14,881 nt of DNA from JAGTVG01 sp964389805 (GTDB taxonomy: Bacteria > Bacteroidota > Bacteroidia > Cytophagales > Cyclobacteriaceae). The stretch lies in the NCBI GenBank assembly GCA_964389805.1, contig CAYMFU010000075.1:1-14881 (forward strand), given 5' to 3'. Shown here piece by piece: positions 1 through 7,960 of the stretch (the first letter of the stretch is position 1; the number at the start of each line of letters is the position of its first letter). A model generated the notes under the pieces. The model saw nothing but the letters and a program-made list of their open reading frames with translations, had not been told where the DNA came from and did not search any database. Position numbers and translations under genes: made by a program.

Positions 1-594
1 AACACCTCCCACCTTATCTTCAGTAAAGTTTATCTTTCTCATTACGAAAAAGAATACGATCCATATCAGGAATATCCCTGTCATTCTGATAAGATAAAAC
101 GGGAGGTTCAAATACGCCTCTTTACCGGCAATGATATGATCATAATTAGGATTTAATGATCCATCTGCCATTTTTTCATTATACAATGAATGATCAAGCC
201 AATGGAACATATGCCAGTGAGAGCTGAAATTGGCAAGATAAAATACAATCAGGGTAAGAACAAATGCAAATGGCAACCAGGATCCAAAGGAAAGCGGTAT
301 CCTGATCAAGGCGGACGACCATCCTGCCTGGGCAGCGTATTGTACCGCAAAGAAGAATACACCTATTATTGCCAGACCAATAAAATATACGTTATTGATC
401 CAAAGGTCTGCGAATAAACGATGTGTCCAGTGGAAGGCATGACCTGAAGCTTCATGTCCGGCATCACCACCGTGTTCCTGACCGCCAAATGCCAAAATGG
501 CTATGCCGATGGCTGCCAATACGATTCCCACCAATCCAAGGATCAGAATTTTCTTTTTGGTCGACGATGTAAATACAAATACTTCCTTGCTCAT
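1..594 (-). CDS. actF: ACIII membrane subunit ActF (quinol:cytochrome c oxidoreductase), partial
   Basis: Membrane subunit of alternative complex III, related to ActC/NrfD and thought to take part in quinol-side function or proton transfer in the inner membrane. I read 198 codons without a stop from the ATG at 594-592; the 3' end lies beyond the left edge (family members are roughly 400-480 residues). The product begins MSKEVFVF, then has a hydrophobic segment at about residues 16-37, a histidine-rich loop at about 41-60 (six His within about 17 residues), and further hydrophobic segments at about 68-88, 107-122 and 171-186. The motif SSHWHMFHWLDH (about 124-135) and a loop with LNPNYDHI are typical of ActF. 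It starts 15 bases after the actE stop, as the last seen member of the act operon. Identification rests on order and remembered family sequence; the cut end prevents a length check. Confidence 0.9.
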   Translation of the reverse strand, partial: MSKEVFVFTSSTKKKILILGLVGIVLAAIGIAILAFGGQEHGGDAGHEASGHAFHWTHRLFADLWINNVYFIGLAIIGVFFFAVQYAAQAGWSSALIRIPLSFGSWLPFAFVLTLIVFYLANFSSHWHMFHWLDHSLYNEKMADGSLNPNYDHIIAGKEAYLNLPFYLIRMTGIFLIWIVFFFVMRKINFTEDKVGGV

Positions 595-609
595 ATTGCG
601 TACTGATCT

Positions 610-1245
610 TTAATTCGGTTGATTCTGTAAAGTTTGAACATATCTAACGATCTTCCATCGGTTTTCAATAGGTATCTGAGGACCGTGAGGATACATTCGC
701 CCTCGCCCCCATGTGATGGTATGGAATATCCATCCTTCCGATAGGTCTTTCACTCTTCCTACGTTATAGGCTGGCACACCCATCATTACCTGGCCGACAA
801 GTCCATCTCCCTGTCCTGTTGTTCCATGGCATGAAATACAGAATATTTCAAACAAAGCTTTGCCTTGCGAAACGATCTCAGCGGTAGAATCCAAGGGATT
901 CATTACATATTTCCCCGCAAATTCGATGCTGTCCTTTGGAACACGATAAGGTAAAAAACCATTTTTAGTCCTTGCCACTACATTTGCAGGAGGTGTCCTT
1001 AAATTCATCATATGCGGGTTGTTGGGATTGGAATTGAAATATTCCCCGTAAGCATCGTTGTCAGAATTTACCCAGCTACCAGCATCTTTATCGGTTATTT
1101 GAGTCATTGGTTCATAAGGGACACTATGGTACATATTAGGGGCATATTCCAGACCCTGGTAGTCCTCTTTTGCACTGCAGGACACTATAATCCCTCCTAT
1201 AACAATCAACCCGATATATGATATTATTCTATTCATTGAAATCAT
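610..1245 (-). CDS. actE: ACIII mono-heme cytochrome c lipoprotein ActE
   Basis: Periplasm-facing mono-heme cytochrome c subunit of alternative complex III, carrying electrons out of the complex. The 211-residue product has a hydrophobic N-terminus ending in a lipobox (residues 19-23, IIVSC), so Cys23 is the likely lipidated residue. The single heme motif CISCH is at 136-140, followed by GTTGQGDG and Met residues at 154, 155 and 184; the Met in RGRMYPHG (184) is a likely axial ligand, as in this family. The C-terminal helix (about 195-207, IENRWKIVRYVQTL) is typical of class I cytochromes c. The start could be M1 (used here, 4 bases after the actD stop) or M4, which gives a more conventional signal sequence MNRIISYIG; the sequence does not decide. 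Position between actD and actF supports the call. Confidence 0.95.
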   Translation of the reverse strand: MISMNRIISYIGLIVIGGIIVSCSAKEDYQGLEYAPNMYHSVPYEPMTQITDKDAGSWVNSDNDAYGEYFNSNPNNPHMMNLRTPPANVVARTKNGFLPYRVPKDSIEFAGKYVMNPLDSTAEIVSQGKALFEIFCISCHGTTGQGDGLVGQVMMGVPAYNVGRVKDLSEGWIFHTITWGRGRMYPHGPQIPIENRWKIVRYVQTLQNQPN

Positions 1246-1249
1246 TTAA

Positions 1250-1777
1250 TTAATCAAAATTCTTTTCGTTCACTTCTTCCGCCCCGGTTTCCTTAAATAA
1301 TTTTTTTATTTCTTCAGAAGCCCCATTATTGGCTCCCAGATCAACAGCGATCACATGTTTATCATCCGTGATTCTTATATCCATCAGTTTTAGTTTCTTA
1401 TAAGGCTTAAGGTCTGATGCCACCATAAAAACGCCAACCATACCAAGGGCTGAAATCAAAACGGTTAGTTCAAAAGTTACAGGAATAAAAGGCGGCAGTG
1501 ATGCAAAGTTCTTACCACCTATGATCATAGGCCAGTCAATTCCCATCATCCAGAACTGCATGGTCAGGGCCAGCAATGTGCCTAACATTCCAAACAAAAA
1601 GGCAGCTATGGGCAACCTGGAACGCTTGTAGCCCAACGCATCATCAATACCATGTATGGCAAATGGAGAATATACTTCATGAACCTTGATCTTATTAGAC
1701 CGGATCTTCTTTACAGCGCTGACAACCTCATCAGGATCACTGTAAACACCTAGTATAAAGTTCTTATTCCGTTCCAT
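1250..1777 (-). CDS. actD: ACIII subunit ActD (DUF3341 family)
   Basis: Small integral membrane subunit of alternative complex III. The 175-residue product has a cytoplasmic N-terminal part (FILGVYSDPDEVVSAVKKIR, residues 7-26, then the conserved VHEVYSPF), two hydrophobic segments at about 56-78 and 98-121, and a cytoplasmic C-terminal tail with an acidic alternating pattern. This is the usual arrangement of the DUF3341 family, and the length is normal. No cofactor-binding residues are evident; the family is considered structural. Its ATG abuts the actC stop directly (zero gap) and its own stop lies 4 bases before actE, which suggests translational coupling within the operon. Confidence 0.95.
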   Translation of the reverse strand: MERNKNFILGVYSDPDEVVSAVKKIRSNKIKVHEVYSPFAIHGIDDALGYKRSRLPIAAFLFGMLGTLLALTMQFWMMGIDWPMIIGGKNFASLPPFIPVTFELTVLISALGMVGVFMVASDLKPYKKLKLMDIRITDDKHVIAVDLGANNGASEEIKKLFKETGAEEVNEKNFD

Positions 1778-3151
1778 TTATTTCGAAGTTTTTATGGTAG
1801 AACCTGTTGACTTAATAATGCTCTTTACTTCAGCCATATTGACTACAGGGAAGAATTTCGCAAACAAGAGGAAACTTGTAAAGAAAAACCCGAGAGAGAA
1901 GAGGTATTCACCCACATCATAAAATGTCGGGTAAAACATGGCCCAGCTTGACGGTAGGTAATCCCTGTGCAAGGAGGTAACAATAATCACGAACCTTTCA
2001 AACCACATCCCGATATTCACAACTATAGACAATATAAAAGACGCCACAATGCTTGTCCTTATTTTCCTGATCCAGAACAGCTGTGGAGAAATTACGTTAC
2101 AGGTCATCATGGTCCAGTAAGCCCACCAGTAAGGTCCTGTTGCCCTGTTCAGGAATGCATACTGTTCTGCAGGTACGCCGGAATACCAGGATATAAATAA
2201 TTCTGTAAGGTAGGCTACACCCACTATCGATCCGGTGATAATGATGATTATATTCATCAATTCTATGTGATAAATTGTAATATAATCCTTAAGGTTCATG
2301 ACATGCCGGGCTACCAGCATAAGTGTCATCACCATGGCAAATCCGGAGAAAATAGCACCAGCAACAAAATATGGTGGAAATATGGTGGTATGCCATCCTG
2401 GTATAACAGAAGTGGCAAAGTCAAAAGATACGATGGTATGAACGGATAATACAAGTGGAGTAGCCAGACCGGCAAGTATCAGGGCTACTGATTCATATCT
2501 CGACCAGGTTTTAGCAGCACCATCCCAGCCGAAGCTTAAGGCGCCATAGATCAATTTCGATATCTTATTCTTGGCCCGGTCACGTATTGTTGCAAAATCA
2601 GGTATCAGTCCGATATACCAGAATACTGCTGAAACTGTAAAATAGGTACTGATCGCAAACACATCCCAAAGTAAAGGGGAATTAAAATTAACCCATAAGG
2701 ATCCAAATGTATTGGGTAAAGGCAGCGCCCAGTAAAAACCAAGCCATAACCTGCCCATATGAAAGCCAGGGAACATCATTGCACATATCACAGCAAAGAT
2801 GGTCATAGCTTCTGCAGCCCTGTTGATTGACATTCTCCACTTTTGTCTGAAAAGCAGCAAAATGGCTGAAATCAAGGTGCCCGCATGACCAATACCCACC
2901 CACCAGACGAAGTTTGTAATATCCCAGGCCCATCCAACGGTCTTATTCAGTCCCCAGACGCCAATTCCTTCCCATAATAAAACAATCGTTGCATACAGGC
3001 CTATTGCCAGAACTGTAAGCGATATGGCCATTCCCATTAACCAGGACTTCGAAGGTTTACCTTCTACCTGCCGGCAAATATCGTTGGTCACATCAGATGC
3101 TGTCTTACCACCAGTAACCAATGGTGGCCTTACCGTTGAAACTACTTCCAT
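1778..3151 (-). CDS. actC: ACIII NrfD/PsrC-type membrane subunit ActC
   Basis: Polytopic inner-membrane subunit of alternative complex III and the main candidate for quinol oxidation; NrfD/PsrC proteins bind quinol beside the Fe-S subunit (ActB here). The 457-residue product has about ten hydrophobic segments, beginning at about 38-60, 80-101, 115-133 and 162-184. Conserved family stretches include GIGHAGTLISA (86-96, His89), PGFHMGR (128-134, His131), SVHTIVSFDFA (236-246, His238 and Asp244), and MWFERFVIIVTSLHRDYLP (382-400, Glu385 and His395). These polar residues inside membrane segments are the likely quinol or proton-path ligands, by analogy. The length is typical. It follows actB by 9 bases and abuts actD. 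I see no truncation or frameshift. Confidence 0.96.
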   Translation of the reverse strand: MEVVSTVRPPLVTGGKTASDVTNDICRQVEGKPSKSWLMGMAISLTVLAIGLYATIVLLWEGIGVWGLNKTVGWAWDITNFVWWVGIGHAGTLISAILLLFRQKWRMSINRAAEAMTIFAVICAMMFPGFHMGRLWLGFYWALPLPNTFGSLWVNFNSPLLWDVFAISTYFTVSAVFWYIGLIPDFATIRDRAKNKISKLIYGALSFGWDGAAKTWSRYESVALILAGLATPLVLSVHTIVSFDFATSVIPGWHTTIFPPYFVAGAIFSGFAMVMTLMLVARHVMNLKDYITIYHIELMNIIIIITGSIVGVAYLTELFISWYSGVPAEQYAFLNRATGPYWWAYWTMMTCNVISPQLFWIRKIRTSIVASFILSIVVNIGMWFERFVIIVTSLHRDYLPSSWAMFYPTFYDVGEYLFSLGFFFTSFLLFAKFFPVVNMAEVKSIIKSTGSTIKTSK

Positions 3152-3160
3152 ATGTGGTTA

Positions 3161-6100
3161 TTAGGCATTTTTATCTTCTAAATCTTTATTTCTAATCTTT
3201 GTGGTATAAAATACATTAGGCCGAACCCCAATCTCTTCCAATACCGTATATACCCTGTCTTCCTGTATGACTTTGTCCCCATCCTCTTCTTTCACTTTCA
3301 TCAGTTTATTGATCCGGCTGTTTGGATCATTCAGGTCACCAAATACAAGCGCTTCGGATGGGCAGGATTCCGCACAGGCCACATTTATCTCGCCATCGTA
3401 AGGCCTTCTGCCCTCCAATTTCGCTTCCAGTTTACCATATTGTATCCTTTGTATACAGAAAGAGCATTTTTCCATTACACCCCGTGACCGGACTACCACA
3501 TCCGGGTTCAATACCATTTTGCCAAGGTCGTTGTGCATGGATATATTTTTATTGAACTGGTCATTATCATGATATTTGAACCAGTTGAATCTTCGAACTT
3601 TATACGGGCAGTTGTTTGCACAATATCTTGTACCAACACAGCGGTTATACACCATCTGGTTCAGACCCTCTGTGCTATGCGTAGTTGCAGCTACCGGACA
3701 TACTGTCTCACAAGGCGCATTATTGCAATGCTGGCACATCATAGGCTGATGAGTGATTTCCGGATTTTCTGCCGCTTCTTCCATCCCTACAAAATCGTTT
3801 ACAGGTGCATCACTGCTATAATACCTGTCAATCCTGATCCAATGCATATCGCGCCGGTTCAGAACTTCTTCCTTCCCGACAACGGGCACATTATTTTCTA
3901 CCTGACAGGAAATGGTACAGGCGGAACATCCGATACAGGAATTCATGTCTACCAATAATCCCCAATGATGATTATTATAATCATGACCTTTCCATAGAGT
4001 GATCTTCTTCGCATCGATCTTCCCATCAACATGGCCATCCCCCATTTTCCTATCAAGATCCAAAGAGGCGGCTATATTGGAATAATGCCTTCCTGCAGCA
4101 GGATCCGCCTGGTATTCTTCCAGGTAAGCCTCCTGGATCACATTCGTCCTACCCATATAGGTATGATGGGTTTGTGTTTGTGCAATCCTGTAGGTTTCAG
4201 AAAGCGGCTCCACCTGAACGCCCTCTAATATATCGTTCGACCAGAAATCCCTGGAATTGTCCATCAAGGGATAGGCATCAACCCCTAAATTATTGGCTAC
4301 TATACCCGCGTTTTTTCGGCCATATCCCAATGCAAGCCCGAGGGTTCCCCTTGCTTGTCCTGGTTGCACGAGTACGGGAACTTTCATCGTCTCTCCCTGT
4401 GCACTTAAAGTAGCTACTGGAAATTGATTGCCATCAACACTAATCCCTAATTCACGAGCAAGGGATTGTGGAATAGTCAGGTAATTGTCCCAGGTCGCTT
4501 TTGTTATTGGATCAGGCATTTCCTGAAGCCATGGATTGTTGGCCTGGCTACCATTTCCAATCCCAATTTTTGTGTATAGAATCAGTTCAAGGCCATTGCC
4601 TGATGTCGAATACTTTCTTCCTATTCCCTGGGCAGTCCCTTCATTAGGGATATAGTCGCTAAGAGATACCGAACCAGCGTCATAGCTGTACAGGCCATCA
4701 TGCAGGCACTGATCCCAGAAAGTTTGAAATTCTATTATTTTCTCCTGAGCAGGGAAATATTTGCTTTCCCATGTATTATTAAGGTATTGATAATAATCTG
4801 TAGATTCTTCCTCTATCCAGGCCAGGAGTGATTCCTGCACCTGACGGGTATTGAACAATGGGGTAATAGAAGGTTGAGCAAGGCTTAGCTGACCGGGGAT
4901 AGGCTCTGCATCATTCCATGATTCAAGATAATGATGATCCGGGAGGATGTATTTTACGACAGAAGCTGTTTCGTCTTTCACTCCGGATGTTGATATCGAT
5001 AAGGATGCCTTCGAAATGGATTCGGCTATCTCAGATCCTTTCGGGTGATTGTATACGGGATTGACATTATAAAAGATCACTCCGTCCACTTTGCCTTCAC
5101 CCAATTCATTCACAAAGGTATCCATGGCCTCATCGTCACCCTGCTTCAGGTTCAAGGGTTGACTGAGATCAATAGTGGATCCATAATTACCTAGTATGTT
5201 ATTTATGCCATTTACGAGCATTTGTACATCCGGATCATTTGAACCAGCAATAACAAGCGATTTGCCTCGTGCCATCCATAATTGATCGGCTGCTTTTGCA
5301 AGAAACTTTATATCGCCAGGATCAGAAACATTAATGGTCCCCTGCCCGGCTTTTGTTGCAAGCAGGTTGTAAAGTTTCGCAATGATAAGCCCTTCCTGCG
5401 ATGGTTTTATGGTAATCCTGTAATCCGCATTCGATCCAGTTAATGACATCAATGATTCATACTGGTAATGCCGTGACATCTTGCGATGCTCTTTATTGAT
5501 CTTTCTGGTTTTCGCAAAATCCCGGCTATATCCTATGGAATTCAACCAATTCCCAAGAAAATCGGCCCCGAAACTGATAACAACATCCGCTTCGGCAAAA
5601 TTATATGTAGGGATCAACGCCTGTCCGAAATTGTTCTTATTGGCCACCCTCATGCCATGCATGGAATCCGTATCATAAGTAATATGCTTTGCGGATGGAT
5701 ATTTTTCAAGGAATTTAGCGATGATCTCCTGTGTGGTAGGGCTTAATATCGAATGGCTTACAATTCGGATCTGCCCGTTTTGCCGATAGATATCCTTTAA
5801 CTGACCTGTAATTTCCTTATCTACTACTTCCCACTCAGATTTTTCCCCTCCGTTTAACGGACCTGTAATTCTTTCCTTGTCGTAAAGTGACAGGATGGAA
5901 GCTTCAACCTGGGCGCTGGTTCCCCCTTTGGAGAAACCCGACAGTGTATTCCCCAGGACTTTTATAGGTCTTCCCTCTCTTGTCTTGACCACAATACTGC
6001 AGTAATCACCGCCAATGGAATAGGTAGAAGCATAATAATTTGGTACGCCCGGCTCCAGGCTAACAGGTTTATTAAGGTAGGGTATTGCTTTGCGAACAGG

Positions 6101-6304
6101 TGCCTCGCATGCAGCCAAAGAGGCTGCTGCTACGCTGAATCCCATCATCTTCAGAAAATCCCTTCTTGAACTTGACGGGGCTGCACTGTCCTCCTTTCCT
6201 ACAGGTAATTCCTGTGGGAACTCCCTGTCGGCATACTTAATATACTCCGGGTCATTTTTCAGTTGCTCAAGTCCGTTCCAGTACCGTTTTTTATTTTCTT
6301 CCAT
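3161..6304 (-). CDS. actB: ACIII Fe-S subunit ActB (molybdopterin-like domain fused to Fe-S domain)
   Basis: Large periplasmic iron-sulfur subunit of alternative complex III, passing electrons from quinol at ActC to the hemes of ActA. The 1047-residue product begins with a Tat signal (SRRDFLK, residues 46-52) followed by a hydrophobic stretch ending SLAAC, so Cys66 may be lipidated. Residues about 75-740 resemble the molybdopterin oxidoreductase fold; family members lack the Mo cofactor. Residues about 775-1000 form the ferredoxin-like part. Cysteines fall at 790, 793, 796, 800; 857, 860, 865, 869; 889, 895, 899; 947, 950; 977, 981. That makes 15, exactly what three [4Fe-4S] and one [3Fe-4S] clusters require, the known content of ActB. 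It lies 26 bases after actA and 9 before actC. The fused two-domain form is normal for ActB. Confidence 0.97.
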   Translation of the reverse strand: MEENKKRYWNGLEQLKNDPEYIKYADREFPQELPVGKEDSAAPSSSRRDFLKMMGFSVAAASLAACEAPVRKAIPYLNKPVSLEPGVPNYYASTYSIGGDYCSIVVKTREGRPIKVLGNTLSGFSKGGTSAQVEASILSLYDKERITGPLNGGEKSEWEVVDKEITGQLKDIYRQNGQIRIVSHSILSPTTQEIIAKFLEKYPSAKHITYDTDSMHGMRVANKNNFGQALIPTYNFAEADVVISFGADFLGNWLNSIGYSRDFAKTRKINKEHRKMSRHYQYESLMSLTGSNADYRITIKPSQEGLIIAKLYNLLATKAGQGTINVSDPGDIKFLAKAADQLWMARGKSLVIAGSNDPDVQMLVNGINNILGNYGSTIDLSQPLNLKQGDDEAMDTFVNELGEGKVDGVIFYNVNPVYNHPKGSEIAESISKASLSISTSGVKDETASVVKYILPDHHYLESWNDAEPIPGQLSLAQPSITPLFNTRQVQESLLAWIEEESTDYYQYLNNTWESKYFPAQEKIIEFQTFWDQCLHDGLYSYDAGSVSLSDYIPNEGTAQGIGRKYSTSGNGLELILYTKIGIGNGSQANNPWLQEMPDPITKATWDNYLTIPQSLARELGISVDGNQFPVATLSAQGETMKVPVLVQPGQARGTLGLALGYGRKNAGIVANNLGVDAYPLMDNSRDFWSNDILEGVQVEPLSETYRIAQTQTHHTYMGRTNVIQEAYLEEYQADPAAGRHYSNIAASLDLDRKMGDGHVDGKIDAKKITLWKGHDYNNHHWGLLVDMNSCIGCSACTISCQVENNVPVVGKEEVLNRRDMHWIRIDRYYSSDAPVNDFVGMEEAAENPEITHQPMMCQHCNNAPCETVCPVAATTHSTEGLNQMVYNRCVGTRYCANNCPYKVRRFNWFKYHDNDQFNKNISMHNDLGKMVLNPDVVVRSRGVMEKCSFCIQRIQYGKLEAKLEGRRPYDGEINVACAESCPSEALVFGDLNDPNSRINKLMKVKEEDGDKVIQEDRVYTVLEEIGVRPNVFYTTKIRNKDLEDKNA

Positions 6305-6330
6305 GAATTAATTAAATTCTGAATATATCC

Positions 6331-7656
6331 TTAATAATGACATTTTGAACATTCAAGACCACCTATATCAGCCACAACCATATCCTCTTTACTAACGGTC
6401 TTATGCAGTTCAACCAGCTGATCATAATATGCATTATCAGTCTGGATAACTGTTTCCCTGTGACAATCAATACACCATCCCATGGTCAGGGTAGAATGTT
6501 GCCTGACCACTTCCATGGTCTCAATAGGACCATGGCAATCCTGGCAAATAATATTCCCTACTTTATAGTGTTGGGCATGATTGAAATAAGCCAGGTCAGG
6601 AAGGTTATGTACCCTTACCCACTCTATAGGCCTGTTGTTTTCAATAGCATCATATATCTTTTGTATTTCTTCCGAAGGTTGATCCGCTCCAATCACCTTA
6701 ACAATGGCACTGTGGCAGTTCATACACACACTGGCAGATGGTATATTGGCCTGGCGGCTGGTAGCAACACCAGTATGACAGTACTCACACTCAATTTGAT
6801 AGTCTCCAGCGTGTACTTTATGAGAATATACGATGGGCTGGGTTGGCGAGTAGTCCTGCTGTATACCAACTGAATACAAACCGTCAATTACCGATTTCAA
6901 CATGATAGCAATAAAAATAAAAGACACAAAACCTACGAATACCGGAGATCGTACCAGGTTGCCTAAATTAAATCGTTGTTCTAGGACTTCAAGTTCACTT
7001 TCATCAAGACCTTTTTTCTGCTTCACGAACCGGGTCAAGGTTTGTACCAGCATAACAAGTACAATAAGTATTAAGACAAGTATTATAACCAGTCCGGTCA
7101 ATGCAGCAATTAAAAATCCTGATGATATGGACAAACCTGAGGGGGCAGCTCCAGCTTCCCCTGCCGGATCTGCCATATCCATGGCGGCAGCGGGAGGATT
7201 TAAAGTCTGGTCTTTTACATATGAAAGAATGGCAAGCACCTCATCATCGGATAGATCATGAGAGGGCATTTGAGTTTTGTTATATTGTTCATAAGTCTGA
7301 ACTGCATAAGCATCTCCGCTTTCGATTACTTTTTGTGAATTCTGAACGAAAGCTATGATCCAGGGTATATCCAATCTTTCATAAACACCTGCGAGCGGAG
7401 GTCCTATTACCTGCTTATCCACAGCATGGCATACCTTGCAATAATTATTAAATAAGGTCCCTCCGGCAGAGATGATATCCGGATCAGCAGAGATCCCGTC
7501 ATCGGGTGCCGAGGAACTTACAATGGCCGTACTATCAGTGGCTTCCTGAGCGAAAACAGAGATCCCTGAAAAAGAAACAATTAAACCTGAAAATAATATG
7601 AATGCTAAAACTCTATGACCTCTCCTATTAAGCAGGCAGCTTATGTCTTCTAACAT
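6331..7656 (-). CDS. actA: ACIII multiheme cytochrome c subunit ActA with extra N-terminal mono-heme domain
   Basis: Heme-bearing subunit of alternative complex III that takes electrons from the ActB Fe-S clusters. The 441-residue product has six CXXCH motifs. One (CKVCH, 73-77) lies in an N-terminal class I cytochrome c domain, with a possible Met ligand at 130 (TQMPSHDLSDDEV). The other five form the C-terminal multiheme domain: CEYCH 290-294, CMNCH 311-315, CQDCH 371-375, CIDCH 395-399, CSKCH 436-440. A signal-like segment (about 15-36, ending VFAQ) precedes the first domain. An Ala/Pro-rich linker (about 154-176) and two membrane helices (about 178-206 and 236-255), separated by a charged loop, join the domains, placing both on the periplasmic side. 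It is the first gene of the operon, behind a good Bacteroidota promoter. Rhodothermus ActA is described as pentaheme, so the mono-heme domain is an addition to that version. Confidence 0.95.
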   Translation of the reverse strand: MLEDISCLLNRRGHRVLAFILFSGLIVSFSGISVFAQEATDSTAIVSSSAPDDGISADPDIISAGGTLFNNYCKVCHAVDKQVIGPPLAGVYERLDIPWIIAFVQNSQKVIESGDAYAVQTYEQYNKTQMPSHDLSDDEVLAILSYVKDQTLNPPAAAMDMADPAGEAGAAPSGLSISSGFLIAALTGLVIILVLILIVLVMLVQTLTRFVKQKKGLDESELEVLEQRFNLGNLVRSPVFVGFVSFIFIAIMLKSVIDGLYSVGIQQDYSPTQPIVYSHKVHAGDYQIECEYCHTGVATSRQANIPSASVCMNCHSAIVKVIGADQPSEEIQKIYDAIENNRPIEWVRVHNLPDLAYFNHAQHYKVGNIICQDCHGPIETMEVVRQHSTLTMGWCIDCHRETVIQTDNAYYDQLVELHKTVSKEDMVVADIGGLECSKCHY

Positions 7657-7665
7657 ACTAGATTT

Positions 7666-7679
7666 TTATTTCGAAATAA
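7666..7679. promoter_or_regulatory. 14-base perfect palindrome in the act leader
   Basis: TTATTTCGAAATAA is self-complementary with no spacer. It lies 9 bases upstream of the actA start codon and just downstream of the predicted act transcription start (about 7683), so a bound protein here could block transcription, or a structure could affect translation start. The known consensus sites I can recall (FNR, CRP, Fur) do not match it. Function is inferred only from symmetry and position, and AT-rich leaders can produce such dyads by chance. Confidence 0.35.
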
Positions 7680-7689
7680 TTAATTGGCA

Positions 7690-7720
7690 CAAAACTAACA
7701 TTACCCACCTATTTTCCAAA
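7690..7720 (-). promoter_or_regulatory. Bacteroidota-type promoter of the act operon
   Basis: Read on the minus strand, TTTG (7720-7717) is followed after exactly 19 bases by TAGTTTTG (7697-7690). Both match the Bacteroidota housekeeping consensus (TTTG near -33 and TAnnTTTG near -7) perfectly and at the usual spacing. A second TTTG at 7724-7721 directly adjoins the first. The predicted start is about 7683, giving a leader of about 27 bases before actA. Confidence 0.75.
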
Positions 7721-7821
7721 CAAACTTGAAAAAGAACACCCTTCTGCGAAAACCATCCACAAAAATGGATTTATAATTTAAAATTTAAAAACTTCATATT
7801 AAGAAATTCTTCAATACCTCA

Positions 7822-7840
7822 ATTTAGAATCATTCTAAAT
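7822..7840. promoter_or_regulatory. Fur/PerR-like 19-base palindromic operator candidate
   Basis: ATTTAGAATCATTCTAAAT is a perfect inverted repeat of 9-1-9. Its inner TTAGAAT-N-ATTCTAA has the 7-1-7 layout of Fur-superfamily sites, differs from the PerR-type TTATAATnATTATAA at only one position per half, and has the overall length of a Fur box. It sits near the middle of the divergent region, about 135 bases upstream of the predicted acn start site and about 148 upstream of the act start site, overlapping neither predicted promoter. The one-base centre argues against an RNA hairpin. The symmetry is directly seen; the regulator is inferred. Confidence 0.55.
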
Positions 7841-7951
7841 AAGTAAAGTATAATTATCATATTTCCCTTTGGAAGATCACATAATTTATCCTTGAAATAA
7901 TTCTGTTTGAAATACTGTTTTGAAAATAAGGATAAGGTGTTCATGTTTTTA

Positions 7952-7959
7952 TAACTTTG
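7952..7959 (+). promoter_or_regulatory. -7 promoter element for acn
   Basis: TAACTTTG matches the Bacteroidota TAnnTTTG -7 consensus exactly. It predicts a start near 7966 and a leader of about 26 bases before the acn ATG. A TTTG exists at 7919-7922, but the 29-base spacing is longer than usual, so the -33 element is weak or missing; an activator could compensate. Confidence 0.55.
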
Positions 7960-7960
7960 C

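Noticed and set aside
190..417. 75-codon plus-strand ORF near the left edge
   Set aside because: It is antisense to actF, whose membrane segments and motifs read through without interruption.
1775..1791. TTATTTCGAA at the actC/actD junction, sharing ten bases with the dyad upstream of actA
   Set aside because: It encodes the last codons and stop of actC and does not continue as a palindrome; likely chance.
3533..3958. 141-codon plus-strand ORF opposite the actB Fe-S domain
   Set aside because: It mirrors the cysteine-rich coding strand of actB; the translation is a shadow with no coherent domain.
4031..4413. Possible molybdenum cofactor function suggested by the molybdopterin-like domain of actB
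   Set aside because: ActB family members are known to have lost the Mo cofactor, and the operon context is ACIII rather than a molybdoenzyme.
6403..6873. 156-codon plus-strand ORF opposite the heme domain of actA
   Set aside because: It is antisense to an unambiguous multiheme cytochrome with five CXXCH motifs there, and its translation has no recognisable family pattern or start context.
7755..7770. ATCCA-6-TGGAT inverted repeat upstream of the act promoter
   Set aside because: The stem is only five base pairs, has no T-run and is not placed over a promoter or start; insufficient to call a function.
7849..7854. TATAAT, resembling an E. coli -10 box, next to the 19-base palindrome
   Set aside because: Bacteroidota housekeeping promoters use TAnnTTTG, and there is no TTGACA-like element 17 bases upstream.
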